64,000 nucleotides of DNA from Cavia porcellus (Eukaryota > Chordata > Mammalia > Rodentia > Caviidae), in contig NW_026947506.1 in assembly GCF_034190915.1 (NCBI RefSeq), forward strand, positions 9,299,501 through 9,363,500, read 5' to 3'. The notes under the pieces are model-generated. The model was given only the letters and a program-made list of their open reading frames with translations, was not told where the DNA came from and made no database searches. A program made the translations under genes and the position numbers. Below, piece by piece: positions 8,568-19,476 of the stretch. Each line of letters starts with the position of its first letter. The stretch's first letter is position 1.

Positions 8568-9530
8568 TTATGCTTTGAAAAGTAACTTTTGTGATTATGT
8601 AGAGAAGAAAAAAGATCTTGTAAGGAGCACAGAGGGTGAGGGAACAAAGACTGAAGCCAATGAAACAATAAACAGCACCGGCCAAATGTGTGTTTATTAG
8701 AATAACAAGCTCTTTTTGTATGTGACAGAAAGCATGGAAGCTCCTAGCTGTAGGTAGAGCTCTGAGGTCTGGAAAGCAAGATGTTTGATTTGTATTTTAT
8801 TTCCTTTAAGGTCTCTTGTTTGGGTAAGGACCTATTTCTTTGCGTTTTATTAGGCCCTGATAATCCATTTTGATATGCTAATGCAAGCACTCAGGCCTGG
8901 ATTTTTAGTCTGTTTAGGACCCGTACCTTACCTGTCAAACAATCCATCTCCCTCCTAGCTTCTAGGAGACACAGCATGTGTGCAGGAAATCAAGGGCTGC
9001 AGCTGGTGGCTAGCTGGGGAGCAAGACTCCCAGATTGATTTGCATCATTGTAACCTTAATTGCATAACTGCAATCCTGGAGATCCAAAGGCAAGTCTGGA
9101 TGCACTTTTACTCTCCTCTTTTAAAACCACTGTAACCATCATGGCAAAATGAAACTTTAAAAGTTAAGCTTTATTTCATTAGAGACAAGTGGCTTCTCCA
9201 AACACCCTAAGGCTGAGGGAGTAAGTTGTCACCTCTTCTCTAATGCCCATTAGTGGACAGGAGATGAAGATGCTGCCCCAGAGGTTAAGGTCCAGGTTCC
9301 TTTCTCCAGGGAGGGAATGAAGCCCAAGTCTCCTGTGTGTGTTTGGGCAAGAGCAAATGGGAAGGAATGAGGGGCAGGTAAAACCATCAGCATCTCTCCT
9401 GAACTCCTTGTGCTCGCTTATTTCATCAAACCACAAATAAACAGAGCAGAAATCTCATGTTCATCCAAACAACTAATTTGCTAAGTTGCCTGTATGGGTG
9501 CTTCCTATCAAATAACAAAATTACACTGAA
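8568..9530. other. Non-coding stretch, nothing recognised
   Basis: Mixed unique-looking sequence. Short open frames such as 9436-9179 (minus) show no family resemblance or codon signal. Confidence 0.5.
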
Positions 9531-9535
9531 TTTAA

Positions 9536-9898
9536 TGGTATAGTTTGGCTTTATTTTATTTGTTTTCTGAGACTGGTTCTAGAACTTGTGGTTAATTCAT
9601 GGTCCAACAGTGGAATTATGGGTATGACTGCTACATCTACCTAGCTCTATATACATTATAGGAACAGAAAGAGTCTTCTGTCTGTGCTTCTCCTTTTTTT
9701 CTCTTGTTGCTTTTGCTGTTTTCTGTTGCAGTGAACTATTGTTCTCTGCCATGTGCCACTTTGCCTCGGAGTCAGCTGAGTGTGGACTGAAACCTCCACA
9801 AACTGTGAGCTAAATAAACCTTTCCTCCTTTAACTTTGAGTGTCAGGTATTTTGTCCTAGCAACAACAATAACAACAACAAAAAAAAGTAACTAAGAC
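9536..9898 (+). mobile_element. MaLR-type LTR
   Basis: It starts tggtatagtttggct and ends gagctaaataaacctttcctcctttaa ... tcaggtattttgtcctagcaac ... gtaactaagaca. This is the conserved poly-A-signal and 3' end pattern of ERVL-MaLR LTRs. A short caa/aac microsatellite has grown near the end. Confidence 0.65.
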
Positions 9899-10948
9899 AG
9901 TAGGTAAATAACTAAACAGAAAATCTTAATTCCCATATCTTTTGTGGTCCTATTACCCTGTTCTTGGTTACACAAAAAGGAAATGTAACTGCTTCCTGTT
10001 ACCATCTAATAGAGACCATCAGACCTTTAACCTTTGCATTTTATCTTTATTACTATCCTCAGTGTCTCATGATTCCTCTATGCTGCCATATCCAAAGGTT
10101 GATTTTCAGTTCACTTAACCTCACAGTAGCAAACAATGCACTGAGGTATTTTCTCCTTTTCTGAACTATTTTTTCCACTTAGCTTTTGGGGCTTCCCTCT
10201 TTTGGTTCCTCTATCTCTGGATTCTCCTTCTAAGTTTCTCTTGATAGTGGCATCCTTATTTCTTCAGGGCCATATAATTACCCTTTGGCTCTTGTTGTAA
10301 TTATGCAATTAATTTCCTCATTCAGCAACTATCAGTGATTCTAAAACTGTAAGCCACAGTTGTTACTGGTTAAAATTCAATTGAATCGGGAGCAAAAATT
10401 TTAAATAAATAAATAAAAGACAAAAAACCTGAATCTTATATGGTAAGGGTAAGTTTCTTTCTGGAAACTTCTAACTGTATACATGTCTTTGGTCAGTATG
10501 TAAAATGTATTTTGTATCTTAGGTTGCAACCTGTGCAATCTCATTCTACCCTGAGGTTTAAATGCCATCAATGTAACTTATTTATGTACATTTCTACCCC
10601 AAACTTCAGTTGTTTCTAGCCACCTGCTACCTGTACAGATCTGTATGAATTGCCAAGTAGCATTTCCAATTTAACACGTCCTAAATAAAATTCTTCAGCT
10701 TGTCCTCTCACCCCTCACTGGCTTGGTATGGCATGCATTCTTTAGGTTGCACAGGTGCCAGACTTTGGAATCAACCTTAACTGTGTCCTTTCCCATCTAC
10801 ATCTAAGCTGCAAATCCTATTGGTTCTACTTTTTGAAGTATACCAAACACTATTTTGCATAGGAGGGCCAGAACAAAGAAAGCATAAATAAAAAAGACAA
10901 TGAAGACATAGCTTCAGAGTTATTGATTAAAGGAAAAGACATTTAGGC
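9899..10948. other. Non-coding stretch, nothing recognised
   Basis: A/T-rich sequence with no credible exon, SINE or RNA gene that I can identify. Confidence 0.45.
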
Positions 10949-11398
10949 TATACTGTGGTTTGGCTAGGTGTTCTGCAAAGGGCTATGTGTCAAAGTTTTG
11001 GTTTGTGGGTTGCACTGTTGGAAGATGTGGGAATTAAGAGGTGGAGCCTTTAGGCACTCTCTAAATACTTGGAGGCTACCCCTGAAGAGTAGTGGCAGTC
11101 CTACCCTTTACTCTTTTTTTTTTTTTTTTTTTGGTATCAGATTCCAAACTCACAACCTCGCATTTGCCAGGTAAGCACTGTGCCCTGGCCTTCCATCCAC
11201 TCTTGAGCTCCTGATGAAGATGGTTTTGCTGTGCCACGTCCCCCACTGTGATGAGTGGCCACATCAGAAGGCCAAGGCTTCCTCCTACTTCTTTATCCTG
11301 GAGCAGACTTCTACAGCTATGAACCAAATAAAGCTTTTCTCTTGAAAAATTAATTATCTCAGTCTTTTGTTATGGTGACAGAAAGCTGAGTAATGCAA
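10949..11398 (+). mobile_element. MaLR-type LTR interrupted by an ID SINE
   Basis: The 5' end tatactgtggtttggct, the body gtgggttgcactgttggaagatgtgggaattaagaggtggagcc and the 3' end gaaccaaataaagcttttctc ... tcagtcttttgttatggtgacagaaagctgagtaatgcaa follow the MaLR LTR pattern. An ID element inserted in reverse splits it at about 11113. Confidence 0.7.
11113..11192 (-). mobile_element. ID SINE inside the MaLR LTR
   Basis: A poly-T run (the reverse-complemented A tail) is followed by ggtatcagattccaaactcacaacctcgcatttgccaggtaagcactg, the reverse of the ID body. The 5' part of the element is missing or diverged. Confidence 0.7.
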
Positions 11399-11560
11399 AC
11401 TTGGAGTCAGGAAACTTGAATTCAGGCCTGGTTCTACCACATCATGACCGTGCAACACCTTAGTAGGTTATTAATCATCTCTTTCTTTGTAAACTTTTCA
11501 TTATTATGTGCATTAGCTTAGTAGAGATACTGCTCATTGTGTTACATGAGGTGCTATTAT
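11399..11560 (+). repeat. MIR SINE
   Basis: ggagtcaggaaacttgaattcaggcctggttctaccacatcatgaccgtgcaacacc is recognisably the MIR core (ggagtcagac...gggttcaaatcctggctctgccac...). An A/T-rich tail follows. Confidence 0.7.
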
Positions 11561-12559
11561 TATAGGCTTACATACATTTGTCACACACAGCAATAATTTT
11601 GTTTGCAATGAAACCATAAATAAAAAGCTAGATCATGCTTTATACATTTAACTATTGGTGTAGAGCTGGATATGACAGTTCTTAGGTAATACTTGTTGCT
11701 TGATTAAAGCCTGATTTCTGGAATAATAGCTCATTTTCCAGATGCCCTAGAAAGAGTGGGCAATTTCTGTGTGTTGCAAAGACTATGAAGAACGCATATT
11801 AGAGTCTTCAATAGCACATACAGAAAAGGTGTGGAACTACTCTCTTGCCCCAGAGAGCACCTAGTCACTTATGAGAGATCCTTTTCCTGCAAGCCTTGCT
11901 TTCAAAGTGCAAAGGCTTCTTCCCATTTGTACTTTGTTCCTATGATGGTGATTGCTTCCTCAACTGTGGGTGGGGTGGTGTGCATCTGAACCCAGGATCT
12001 GACACACTGAGTCATCAGTCCCCTTTCCTCTGGACTCAACTCGTACACACTAACAGCCTCTTGCTGGAAGGGTGCAAGGAGAACAATCACTGCGTGCTAT
12101 GTGTGCTGGGTATTTTAAAGCACCACGCAGACATCATCTCTGGAAGGCTTGATACAGACATGACTCTCCCAGTACCCAACCTGTCTGGCAGCAAAGGCAC
12201 TGCTCCTCAACTCAGCAAACACAAAATGAGACAGAGCAGGGAATCTTCAAAGACCCAGATGTTTAAAGACACCCACGAATTCAAGTCAGACGCCTCAAAC
12301 ACTTTGCCCACTGAGGCACAAAGCACCTGAAGAATTTTGCAAGCTGACATTTATGAAGATCTTACTGCCTTATGACCCTTGCCTTCTTTCAAGCCCTATA
12401 TGAAGGGCCTTCTTCTCTTTGGCCTTCTTTTTGTCCTCTGTCTGTCACTACTTCATGCCATTTTACCTTTACACAAACTCAGCTGGTTTCTGCATCACGC
12501 CATTCCTTACAGTCTCCTTTCACCTCATCACCATTATGATTTATAACTAGATTCCCCCC
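11561..12559. other. Non-coding stretch, nothing recognised
   Basis: An open frame of 144 codons (11896-12330, plus) exists, but has no domain or recognisable relative. I treat it as chance. Confidence 0.45.
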
Positions 12560-12893
12560 TCCCAAGCCTGGAGTGTGTATGTGGTGGAGGGCTTGTGGAC
12601 AGGGACTGGATTATGCTGGTTTACAGCTGACTTGCTGTTAGAAGGTGAGGATTGCTGCGAAGAGACAAGTCACATGGGACATGGCCTGGAAGGGTTTATC
12701 TGCTTTGCTGATCTGTCCCCATGCCGAGAGCAACTACTCCTCTGCTAGGCCACTCTGCCATGCTACCCTGCCTTGAAGACAATGGACTAGAGACTGAAAC
12801 CTCTTAAACTATGAGCCAAAATAAATCTCTTCTCCTTTAGGTTGTGGGTGTTGGGCACTGTGTCTCAGTGATCAGGAACGTGACCAAGACAAC
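12560..12893 (+). mobile_element. MaLR-type LTR
   Basis: The 3' part tgagccaaaataaatctcttctccttta ... gtgtctcagtgatcaggaacgtgaccaagaca fits the MaLR LTR end. The 5' boundary is a guess. Confidence 0.5.
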
Positions 12894-12899
12894 CTCTCT

Positions 12900-13015
12900 G
12901 TTCAGTAGACAGCGCCTTTCTTTTAGATAGATGAAGAGAGGTTCAGAAGTATTAGGGAGCTGCCTAGATAGTCACGGCATAGCTAGGACTTCCCCTAGCT
13001 TTGTCTGCATGCTCC
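12900..13015 (+). repeat. MIR SINE, diverged
   Basis: ttttagatagatgaagagaggttcagaagtattagggagctgcctagatagtcacggcatagctaggact parallels the 3' half of MIR (gatgagaaactgaggcacagagaggtt...). Confidence 0.5.
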
Positions 13016-13739
13016 TCAGCCCTACTGCATGACTGACAGATGCTCCTGGGACTAGGCAGGCGCTGCCATTTCCTGGGGAAGGATGGCTGCACCATCCATC
13101 AGCCAACAGGCCCTTGACTCTCACGCACGGCCTAGATATATGGTAGACCAGAAAGGTAACTGCTTCCGCCTCTCGCACACCCTGTAAGCAAGGGTGTAGC
13201 AACTGGCCTTGTAACTACTGGTGAAAATTCATCCTCACACTTTCTGAGTGTGTCACAGGAATGCAGAAGGTATTTTGACCTTTCCCTATTGATCTGGAGG
13301 CTATTTCCAACCCACCATTTTGACCCTTATAATTTGTTCTTTATTCAGCCAAATATGTAGTCATAGGTGTCCAGAGGAACCTCAGAAGCCGCACAACAGA
13401 TCACTTCTAGATGACAAAACAGTTCTGAAATATTTGCAGGGATTGCTTTATTCACTCAGCAACTTGCTAAGAAATGATAGATATTTTGTTTTTTATGTAA
13501 TTCGGGTGGAAGAAAACTGGCTGTGGCTAACACTTCCATAAAGTTTGATCTAGAATTACGGGAGTTGGTAGAAATAGTCACGAAAAAGCGATACAATCTG
13601 GAAAGCTTGACGTGGACAGAAGCTAAAATCAAGCAGGGATCTGGACATATCCGAATTTATATATTCGAAGATTACGCTCCATGAAGACTAAATCTAATTT
13701 AAAATAGACATTGTAAGTCTCATACGTCTCCCAAGCATC
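13016..13739. other. Unique sequence upstream of the CpG island
   Basis: No repeat or exon recognised. The last 200 bases are CpG-poor until the island starts abruptly near 13740. Confidence 0.45.
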
Positions 13740-13906
13740 CCTCTTTCGGCTGGTAGGGGTGGGGGGTGGGCGCCAGCGCGACGGCCCCTTTAGGAGCTCG
13801 GCGCCGCCTCCAGAGTCGCCCGCAGCGTCTCAGCTCCCAGGCCTCTCTCGCTCAGTCTGCGCCGCCGTCGCTGTGGCAACGCCTCACAGGCCCCGCCCCG
13901 CTCGAC

Positions 13907-13930
13907 CACGTGACGCGCACGTCACGTGAC
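13907..13930 (+). promoter_or_regulatory. Paired E-boxes with CLEAR-type palindrome GTCACGTGAC
   Basis: CACGTG occurs at 13907-13912 and again within GTCACGTGAC at 13921-13930. The latter 10-mer equals the CLEAR consensus bound by TFEB/TFE3/MITF, and also suits USF and MYC/MAX. Regulation by any of these factors is an inference from the motif and its place in the island. Confidence 0.6.
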
Positions 13931-14284
13931 AAGCCTGGGGGTCGGGCCTCGGCGGAGCCGCGGCGTCAGCGCGCGGTGAGAGCTCCGGGGCCCAGTGGCG
14001 CTATCTACGAGCTGGGCGCCCGCCGGAGGCCCCTCCTGCGGCTCGGCCGCGTCCTCTCGCCCCGCCGAGTCCCGGGCCAGCTCTGCGCCTGCCACAGGTG
14101 GCCGGCGGGGCGGAGGGTGGCGACCCGCGTGGAGGGGCCCTACTGGGGTGCGGGGCGCGAGAGTGGCCTGGAGGGGGTGCGGCCGGCCGGATCCCTGGCG
14201 ACTCCGGGCTGTTCTGTGGCCCGCTCCCTGCAACCGGAGGTCTCTGAGGAGCTGCGGACGCCGGCGCTGCGAGGCCAGGCGGAG
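13931..14284 (+). other. MARCHF8: Candidate non-coding first exon of MARCHF8
   Basis: Three donor-like sites follow the E-boxes: gcgcg/gtgaga (13976), gccacag/gtggcc (14098) and ggcggag/gtgggt (14285). Which one is used, and where transcription starts, cannot be read from sequence. The extent given is the largest option. Confidence 0.35.
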
Positions 14285-15254
14285 GTGGGTTTGTTGTCTC
14301 TCAATGGCTCACTTAGTTTTGCGTTTAAATCTTTACCTGAGACGGGCTGGGTTCTCTTTCATGTAGGTCAAGCTGTTAAAGAGAAACTTATTAGTGACTT
14401 ACCTTTTTGTTTTCGTGTTTCTTTAGTGCAGCGAAACACCACTATTGCAGAGCTGTATTGGAAAAGCAGTTTGCAGAAAAGATGAAAACGAAACCTTTTT
14501 CTGCACCCAATCCCCAGTGGCTATAGGTGCACAGAGGCTGCCTTTTTTGGGTGTGTATTAATTGCATGGAATTTTAAGATGAATCTCTGCGCGTGTGGAG
14601 TTTTGGTTTTTTTCAGATTTTGATTGTATGCTGTGCAGTTAGGCAATTAGTATATATTGGAAGAAGGCCCAGCATTTCCCATAAAGCCTTTTCTTGTATT
14701 GCAGTCCCAGAGGAAGCGACTGTGTCTTTTATACAGCAAGACAGCCCGTTACTGCTTTTCCTGCTCAGACAGACTGGGAGCAATGGATTTATTTTGAAGC
14801 CAGGAGAGTGGATTAGGATAGATCCTGTGTAAAACGCGAAAGCTGAAAGAGGATATGAACCAAATCGTTAGATTCATGGACTGATGTGAAAATGCGCTGT
14901 TAGTAAATTGTGAAACCCTGGAGGAAGAGAAATTGGGTATTTGGGAGAACCGCGTTTAGGGGAAAATCTGCCGCTTTCATACAGTGAGTGAACATGCAGA
15001 CAGTGGGAGGTGGTGGTGTGCAGGCAGAAGCAGTTACCAAGCTTTTTTAAAACTTAAGAGCAGTGCTAATGTGTTGTCTGGGATGCTACAGTTGAGTGAA
15101 AATTTACTGGAGTCGAAATTCCATGTTAAAAGTTGGAAACCTTACCCTTTCACAGAGTTTCTGTTTGGTGCTTCTGCGCTAAACAGGATTTGAGGGTTTC
15201 ATTTGAATGGACCTTCAGATGACAGCATAGTGGAATATGTGTTCTGTTTTCTAG

Positions 15255-15345
15255 GAAAACGCACCCCTTTGCACTTCGATTTAACCTTAGGCAAGCTGCT
15301 TCTTCTGTTCTCAGTTTCTGATACAAAGTGTGGAAATTGGATTGA
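15255..15345 (+). repeat. MIR SINE fragment
   Basis: gatttaaccttaggcaagctgcttcttctgttctcagtttctgatacaaagtgtgg follows the MIR segment ...accttgggcaagttacttaacctctctgagcctcagtttcctcatctg.... Confidence 0.5.
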
Positions 15346-15371
15346 TTACGACTCTCTTTTGGCTGTGGCTA

Positions 15372-15470
15372 GGGTTGCCAGATAAAATACAGGATGCTGA
15401 GCTGCATATGAATTTTAGATAACCACTGAGTATGTTTTTAATATAAATATTAAATATTATTTGATTTATC
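15372..15470 (+). repeat. Ancient interspersed repeat, class not assigned
   Basis: gctagggttgccagataaaatacaggatgctgagctgcatatgaattttagataaccactgagtatgttttt matches a mammalian-wide repeat I know as ...gggttgccagatttagcaaataaaaatacaggatgc.... Confidence 0.4.
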
Positions 15471-15484
15471 TGCAAGTCAAATAA

Positions 15485-15588
15485 CTGGGTTTTGCCTTTT
15501 TCATTTTTATTGGTTTCGAGGATCAAACTCACGACCGCCTGCTTGCAAGGCAGGTGCTTAATGCTGCTGAGCTAAATCCCCAGCCCCC
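15485..15588 (-). mobile_element. ID SINE
   Basis: Reverse-oriented: tttttcatttttattggtttcgaggatcaaactcacgaccgcctgcttgcaaggcaggtgcttaatgctgctgagctaaatccccagcccc. It is a nearly intact body with the tail form typical of this genome. Confidence 0.88.
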
Positions 15589-15612
15589 CGGGTTTTGTCT
15601 TTTTAAAAAAGA

Positions 15613-15773
15613 CAGGGCCTCTCTCAGACTGAGCGTTTACCTCTGAACGATGTCCTTACCCTCTGCTTCTGCGTATTTTTGAATGTTTTATAAATGGCAT
15701 GAGGCCATGTGGATTTTTACTGTGATTCTTTTCATTTGCAGTTAGGTGACTTAAGTTTCGCCCACTTTTTTTT
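15613..15773 (+). repeat. 161-bp segmental direct repeat, copy 1
   Basis: Starts cagggcctctctcagactgag and ends gcccacttttttt. It aligns without gaps to 17708-17868, 2095 bases downstream. I see two differences (tttgcag/tttacag and tttcgcc/ttttgcc). Confidence 0.92.
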
Positions 15774-15778
15774 GACAT

Positions 15779-15925
15779 CAGGCGTGATGGTGCTTGCCTG
15801 TAGTCCCAGCACTTGGGAGGCTGCGGCAGAAAGATCTCTGAAAGTGCTCCAGGCCAACCTGAACAACTTAGTGAGACCCTGCCTCAAGAAAATGAAAATT
15901 AAAAAACAAACAAAAATTTTTGGCA
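15779..15925 (+). mobile_element. B1 SINE, diverged
   Basis: caggcgtgatggtgcttgcctgtagtcccagcacttgggaggctgcggcag ... gtgagaccctgcctcaag followed by an A-rich tail. It follows directly after the duplicated 161-bp block. Confidence 0.85.
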
Positions 15926-16032
15926 ATGTCTGGCAGCCCTAGCTCCAACATTTTTGTTTTTCTAGCACCGGGAAGAAATTAACTGAAAGCATAGACAGGA
16001 ATGGATTAATTGAACTGTCAAGAATCCCTATT

Positions 16033-16125
16033 TGGGGCTGGGGATGTAGCTCAGTGACTTAGAGAATACTTAGCGTATATGAGGCTTTGGATTCAGTCTT
16101 AGCACCAAAAACCCCGAGACAAAAA
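16033..16125 (+). mobile_element. ID SINE
   Basis: ggggctggggatgtagctcagtgacttagagaatacttagcgtatatgaggctttggattcagtcttagcacc with an A-rich tail. It is diverged in the variable middle. Confidence 0.85.
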
Positions 16126-16652
16126 GTGAAGAAGCACTGTTTATTGTCAGTGGTAGTTTCTAGTTCTTGAGGGACATCGCTTTGTCCCTGTGTTAGCTGT
16201 CCACTTTCTTCCATAACCACGTCATGTTTAGGTGTATACTCCTGGCGGAAAACGGTTTAAAAGATCTGAAAGGAAAGGCAAAGTTCAGTCATTAAAAGAA
16301 TGAAAAAAAGGGCAAGCTGATGCAATGAGTGTTAGGGCAATTCAGTTTACCAAAAAGGAAATAAAAATTGTGCTTCTGAAAATAACATAAATTTGAGCCT
16401 TAAAAAAATGGCATAGTACTATTTTTTTTCCTATTAAAAAATTCTTTCTAACCCTATCTGTTCCTCAGTTATGTGACTGACTTGAAGGCATTTTCTAAAG
16501 TGATGTGCTGTTCGGATGATAAGCAGCCTTTGAAAAGTGCTTATCTTTTTGATTTTGATCTCTGAATATGGAAGGTGACCTTTGGCAGCCTGATTATTGT
16601 TTTTACTGTAGTGAGTATCACTGGAGATTATTTTTCAAAAACTACTGTTGAT

Positions 16653-16705
16653 TTTTTGGGGGGTGGGTACTAGGGACTGAACTCACGACCTCGCACTTGT
16701 AGGAC
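16653..16705 (-). mobile_element. ID SINE fragment
   Basis: gggtactagggactgaactcacgacctcgcacttg is the reverse of an ID 3' half; the rest is absent. Confidence 0.6.
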
Positions 16706-16721
16706 TACAGTTGTTATAATT

Positions 16722-16824
16722 CTCTTTTTTTTTTTTAAAACTTTTTATCGGTACCAGGGATCGAACTCACGACCACCTGCTTGCAAGGCAGGTGCTTATG
16801 CTGTTGAGCTAAATCCCCAGCCCC
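16722..16824 (-). mobile_element. ID SINE
   Basis: Poly-T is followed by aaactttttatcggtaccagggatcgaactcacgaccacctgcttgcaaggcaggtgc...ctgagctaaatccccagcccc. Similar flanks (aggactacagttgttataattc and aggactacaatttttaattc) look like an imperfect target duplication. Confidence 0.88.
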
Positions 16825-16864
16825 AGGACTACAATTTTTAATTCGTCATGTATTTTAGTTTTCT

Positions 16865-16992
16865 GTTTTGTTTCTGACACATGCTCTTGCTGTGTTGCCC
16901 AGGCTGGCCTTAAGCTCCTGGAACTCAAGCCATCCTCAGCCTCCCAAGTAATGAGATTATAAGGCATGTAGGACCATGCCCTGCTGTCAGGT
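16865..16992 (-). mobile_element. B1 SINE
   Basis: Reverse B1: gctgtgttgcccaggctggccttaagctcctggaactcaagccatcctcagcctcccaagtaatgagattataaggc. Confidence 0.8.
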
Positions 16993-17707
16993 TTTTAAAA
17001 AAGTAGGTCAGATCTAATTTCACATATTTAGAATGCCTAGATTTTCTAATTGATTTCTTCTTTCCATAGTTAGCGGGAAACTCGGTACCTGTAGCGAGCC
17101 AGGCTGATGCGAGGATGGCCTGGCTCTCCCTGTGCATGTCTGCGGTAGAGGGGTAGGTTGGTGTTATCTGGGGACAGTCAGTGTGAGGAGAGCCTCGAAG
17201 TGAACTGAGGAGGTGGCACTGGTGGGAGGATGAGTAGCCCTCAGGTTGGTAGTTGAATGACACAGGTGTTGGAGGAGGTGTAGGATGGAAGGGGGACCAG
17301 GAAGACAGTGAGCAGGATAGACAGGAGGAAAGAAGCAGATGGGAGCAGGAAGCTAAAATCATTGGTGATATTTTTCTGCGTGGTTCACCTTGATGTTCAA
17401 CACTGCCTTTTCCATGTTGGGATCGGACTGCTTTTGTGTCTTTCTGAATATGCAAAACCTCAGTTGTCAGTGAGACTTTGAGAACATATTTACAGGACTT
17501 GTTACATATAGAAAAATACGCATTCCACAACCAGAATGTGGACTGCCTCCTGTGCCCTTCCTTTTTCTTAGAAGTGGCCACAGTACTGTGTTCTGTGCCT
17601 GTGATTGCTTTGCTTTGCTTGGTAGTATTTTTATAGGGACAGCCCTCTGAAGCACTATTTGCTTTTGCATATATTTTCTTTTATGTTTTAGAGCTAGGAG
17701 TTGAACC

Positions 17708-17868
17708 CAGGGCCTCTCTCAGACTGAGCGTTTACCTCTGAACGATGTCCTTACCCTCTGCTTCTGCGTATTTTTGAATGTTTTATAAATGGCATGAGGC
17801 CATGTGGATTTTTACTGTGATTCTTTTCATTTACAGTTAGGTGACTTAAGTTTTGCCCACTTTTTTTT
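17708..17868 (+). repeat. 161-bp segmental direct repeat, copy 2
   Basis: Near-identical to 15613-15773. In this copy the terminal T run extends to 18 bases (17861-17878) before unrelated sequence. Confidence 0.92.
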
Positions 17869-17879
17869 TTTTTTTTTTA

Positions 17880-18700
17880 CCCAAATCTAAGAGCTTTTCT
17901 GGAGTATACCTCTGAATGCAGCTGTTGCTTATAGAGTGTGAATGTTGGTAATGTTGCTGAATGGCTTTCCGGTGTTGTTACACTGGTTTGCTCTCCCACC
18001 AGCAGTGTTGGGGAAAATCACGTGTCTAATAAAGTTCAGCATCCAAAGTGTGTGAAGAACTCTTAAACCTAGATAATACAAAGCCATAACTCAAAATAAA
18101 AGTGGTCGAAGGACTTGAATGTGGATTTCTTCAGACAAGATTTTTACACGGCCAATAAAGAAGATGCTCTACATGCTGAGTCATCAGGGAAATGCAAATC
18201 GAAATTAGAATGAAAAACATCACAACCAATAGGATGACTGCTAACGGAGAGTACCAACAAGTGTTGGTGAGGTGGTAGGAAACTGGAATCTTCCTCCGTG
18301 GTTGGAAGGTTGCACAGTAGTGTAGCTGCTTGAGCTATAACAGCCTACCACTTTCTCAGGGGGCTGATGCTGGGATTGCCACACGGCAGAGTGGTGCCAC
18401 TCCTGGGTGTGTGCCCAAGGAAAGGAAAATATCTTCACGCCAGAACCGATACACGTACCAAGCAATGTTCAGAACAGCCACAAAACAGAAACAACTTGCA
18501 AGTACCAGCTGATGAGAAGTTGACTAAGGTGTTGGCCTTCGGTAGAGTGGAATGGTATTCAGGCATGAAAAGAGCAGAGCACTCCCTGGTACTGCAGATG
18601 GACTTGAAAGTGTTCTGCAAAGTGATAAAAGATAGGCACAAAAGGTCACACTGCGAGTGACTAAAAAGGGTTACGCTCATACATTATTTGAATTACTTTA
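17880..18700 (+). mobile_element. Old L1 3' end fragment
   Basis: Diverged L1 3' sequence: gggaaatgcaaatcgaaatta, accaataggatgactgctaa, caagtgttggtgagg, ccactcctgggtgtgtgccc, agaacagccacaaaaca and gtagagtggaatggtattcaggcatgaaaagagcag occur in the canonical order. There is no open ORF2 frame. Confidence 0.8.
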
Positions 18701-19342
18701 TCAGTCAACATGTCTTGGCATAAGAAAAGAAGTTACTACAGTGTGTCCTTGTTTTTCCTGATTATACAGTAGGTTGGTTTTCCAGATATTTTATCTTTTA
18801 GGTATTGAAAAGAGAGACACTATAGTATTTATAAAAACCACCCCCACCTGGCCTGGTAGCACCATGTTTGGAGTGCTGAGCTGCGCCCCTGCCTTTTTAT
18901 CCGAGTGTTTTCTGTGAAAGCCATACCTAACTTTCTGAGTCCTGGTGCGGATTAAACTTCCTCCTTCCATGCAGACCCGTTATGTAAGTGCTGCACGTGT
19001 AACTTCCTGTAGCGTTGGATGTGTGCAGTATTTGTGTGGCTCAGGACTGCAGGCATCAGCCACAGGTGCCCACTGACTGAGGACTCGATGTGCCTTGTCC
19101 CTGTTCTGTGCACTGGCTGCAGTTTGTCAGGGTTTCATTATTGTACGTCTTATATTATGTGACTGTTCGTCTGTGATTGTCCCTTGTCCTCTGATGATGG
19201 GGTGTCACTTTTGTTTTTCATTCATGAGCTGTGGAGATGGGAATGCAAGTGATTCCCTGGGTGGATAGGTGGAGCTCTAGCTGCTGGGTTGTAGGGTGAT
19301 GGCATTTCTTAAACTTTCCTGCTATGTGTCTGTCTGTCTCTC

Positions 19343-19476
19343 TGTCTGTTTCTCTCTCTCTTTAAGTGGAGACTTGCTGTTGTCTAGGCTGGCCCTGAAC
19401 TCCTGGGCTAAAGCAGGTTTCCCACCTCAGCCTCTCACCTAGCTACGGGACTACCGTGTGAGTCACTGTGTCCTGC
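19343..19476 (-). mobile_element. B1 SINE
   Basis: Reverse B1 with a CT-rich leader: ttgctgttgtctaggctggccctgaactcctgggctaaagcaggtttcccacctcagcctctcacctagctacgggactac. Confidence 0.8.

Larger units (their letters stand above)
13740..14300 (+). promoter_or_regulatory. MARCHF8: CpG island, probable MARCHF8 promoter and first exon region
   Basis: About 560 bases are very G/C-rich with dozens of CpG, in contrast to the CpG-depleted flanks. There is a GC box (ccccgccccg, 13891-13900), two E-boxes (13907-13912 and 13923-13928), and no TATA box. It is the only strong island in the window and lies 35 kb upstream of the recognised MARCHF8 coding exon on the same strand, so it is inferred to be that gene's promoter. 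Long open frames across it (for example 13766-14485) are what CpG-rich DNA gives by chance. The island could also drive a divergent transcript. Confidence 0.75.

Noticed and set aside
13766..14485. 239-codon open frame over the CpG island
   Set aside because: Low stop density is expected in CpG-rich DNA. The translation is Arg/Ala/Pro-rich without a domain, and other frames are open too.
16925..17581. 218-codon minus-strand open frame
   Set aside because: Part of it reads through a reversed B1; no domain and no splice or start context.
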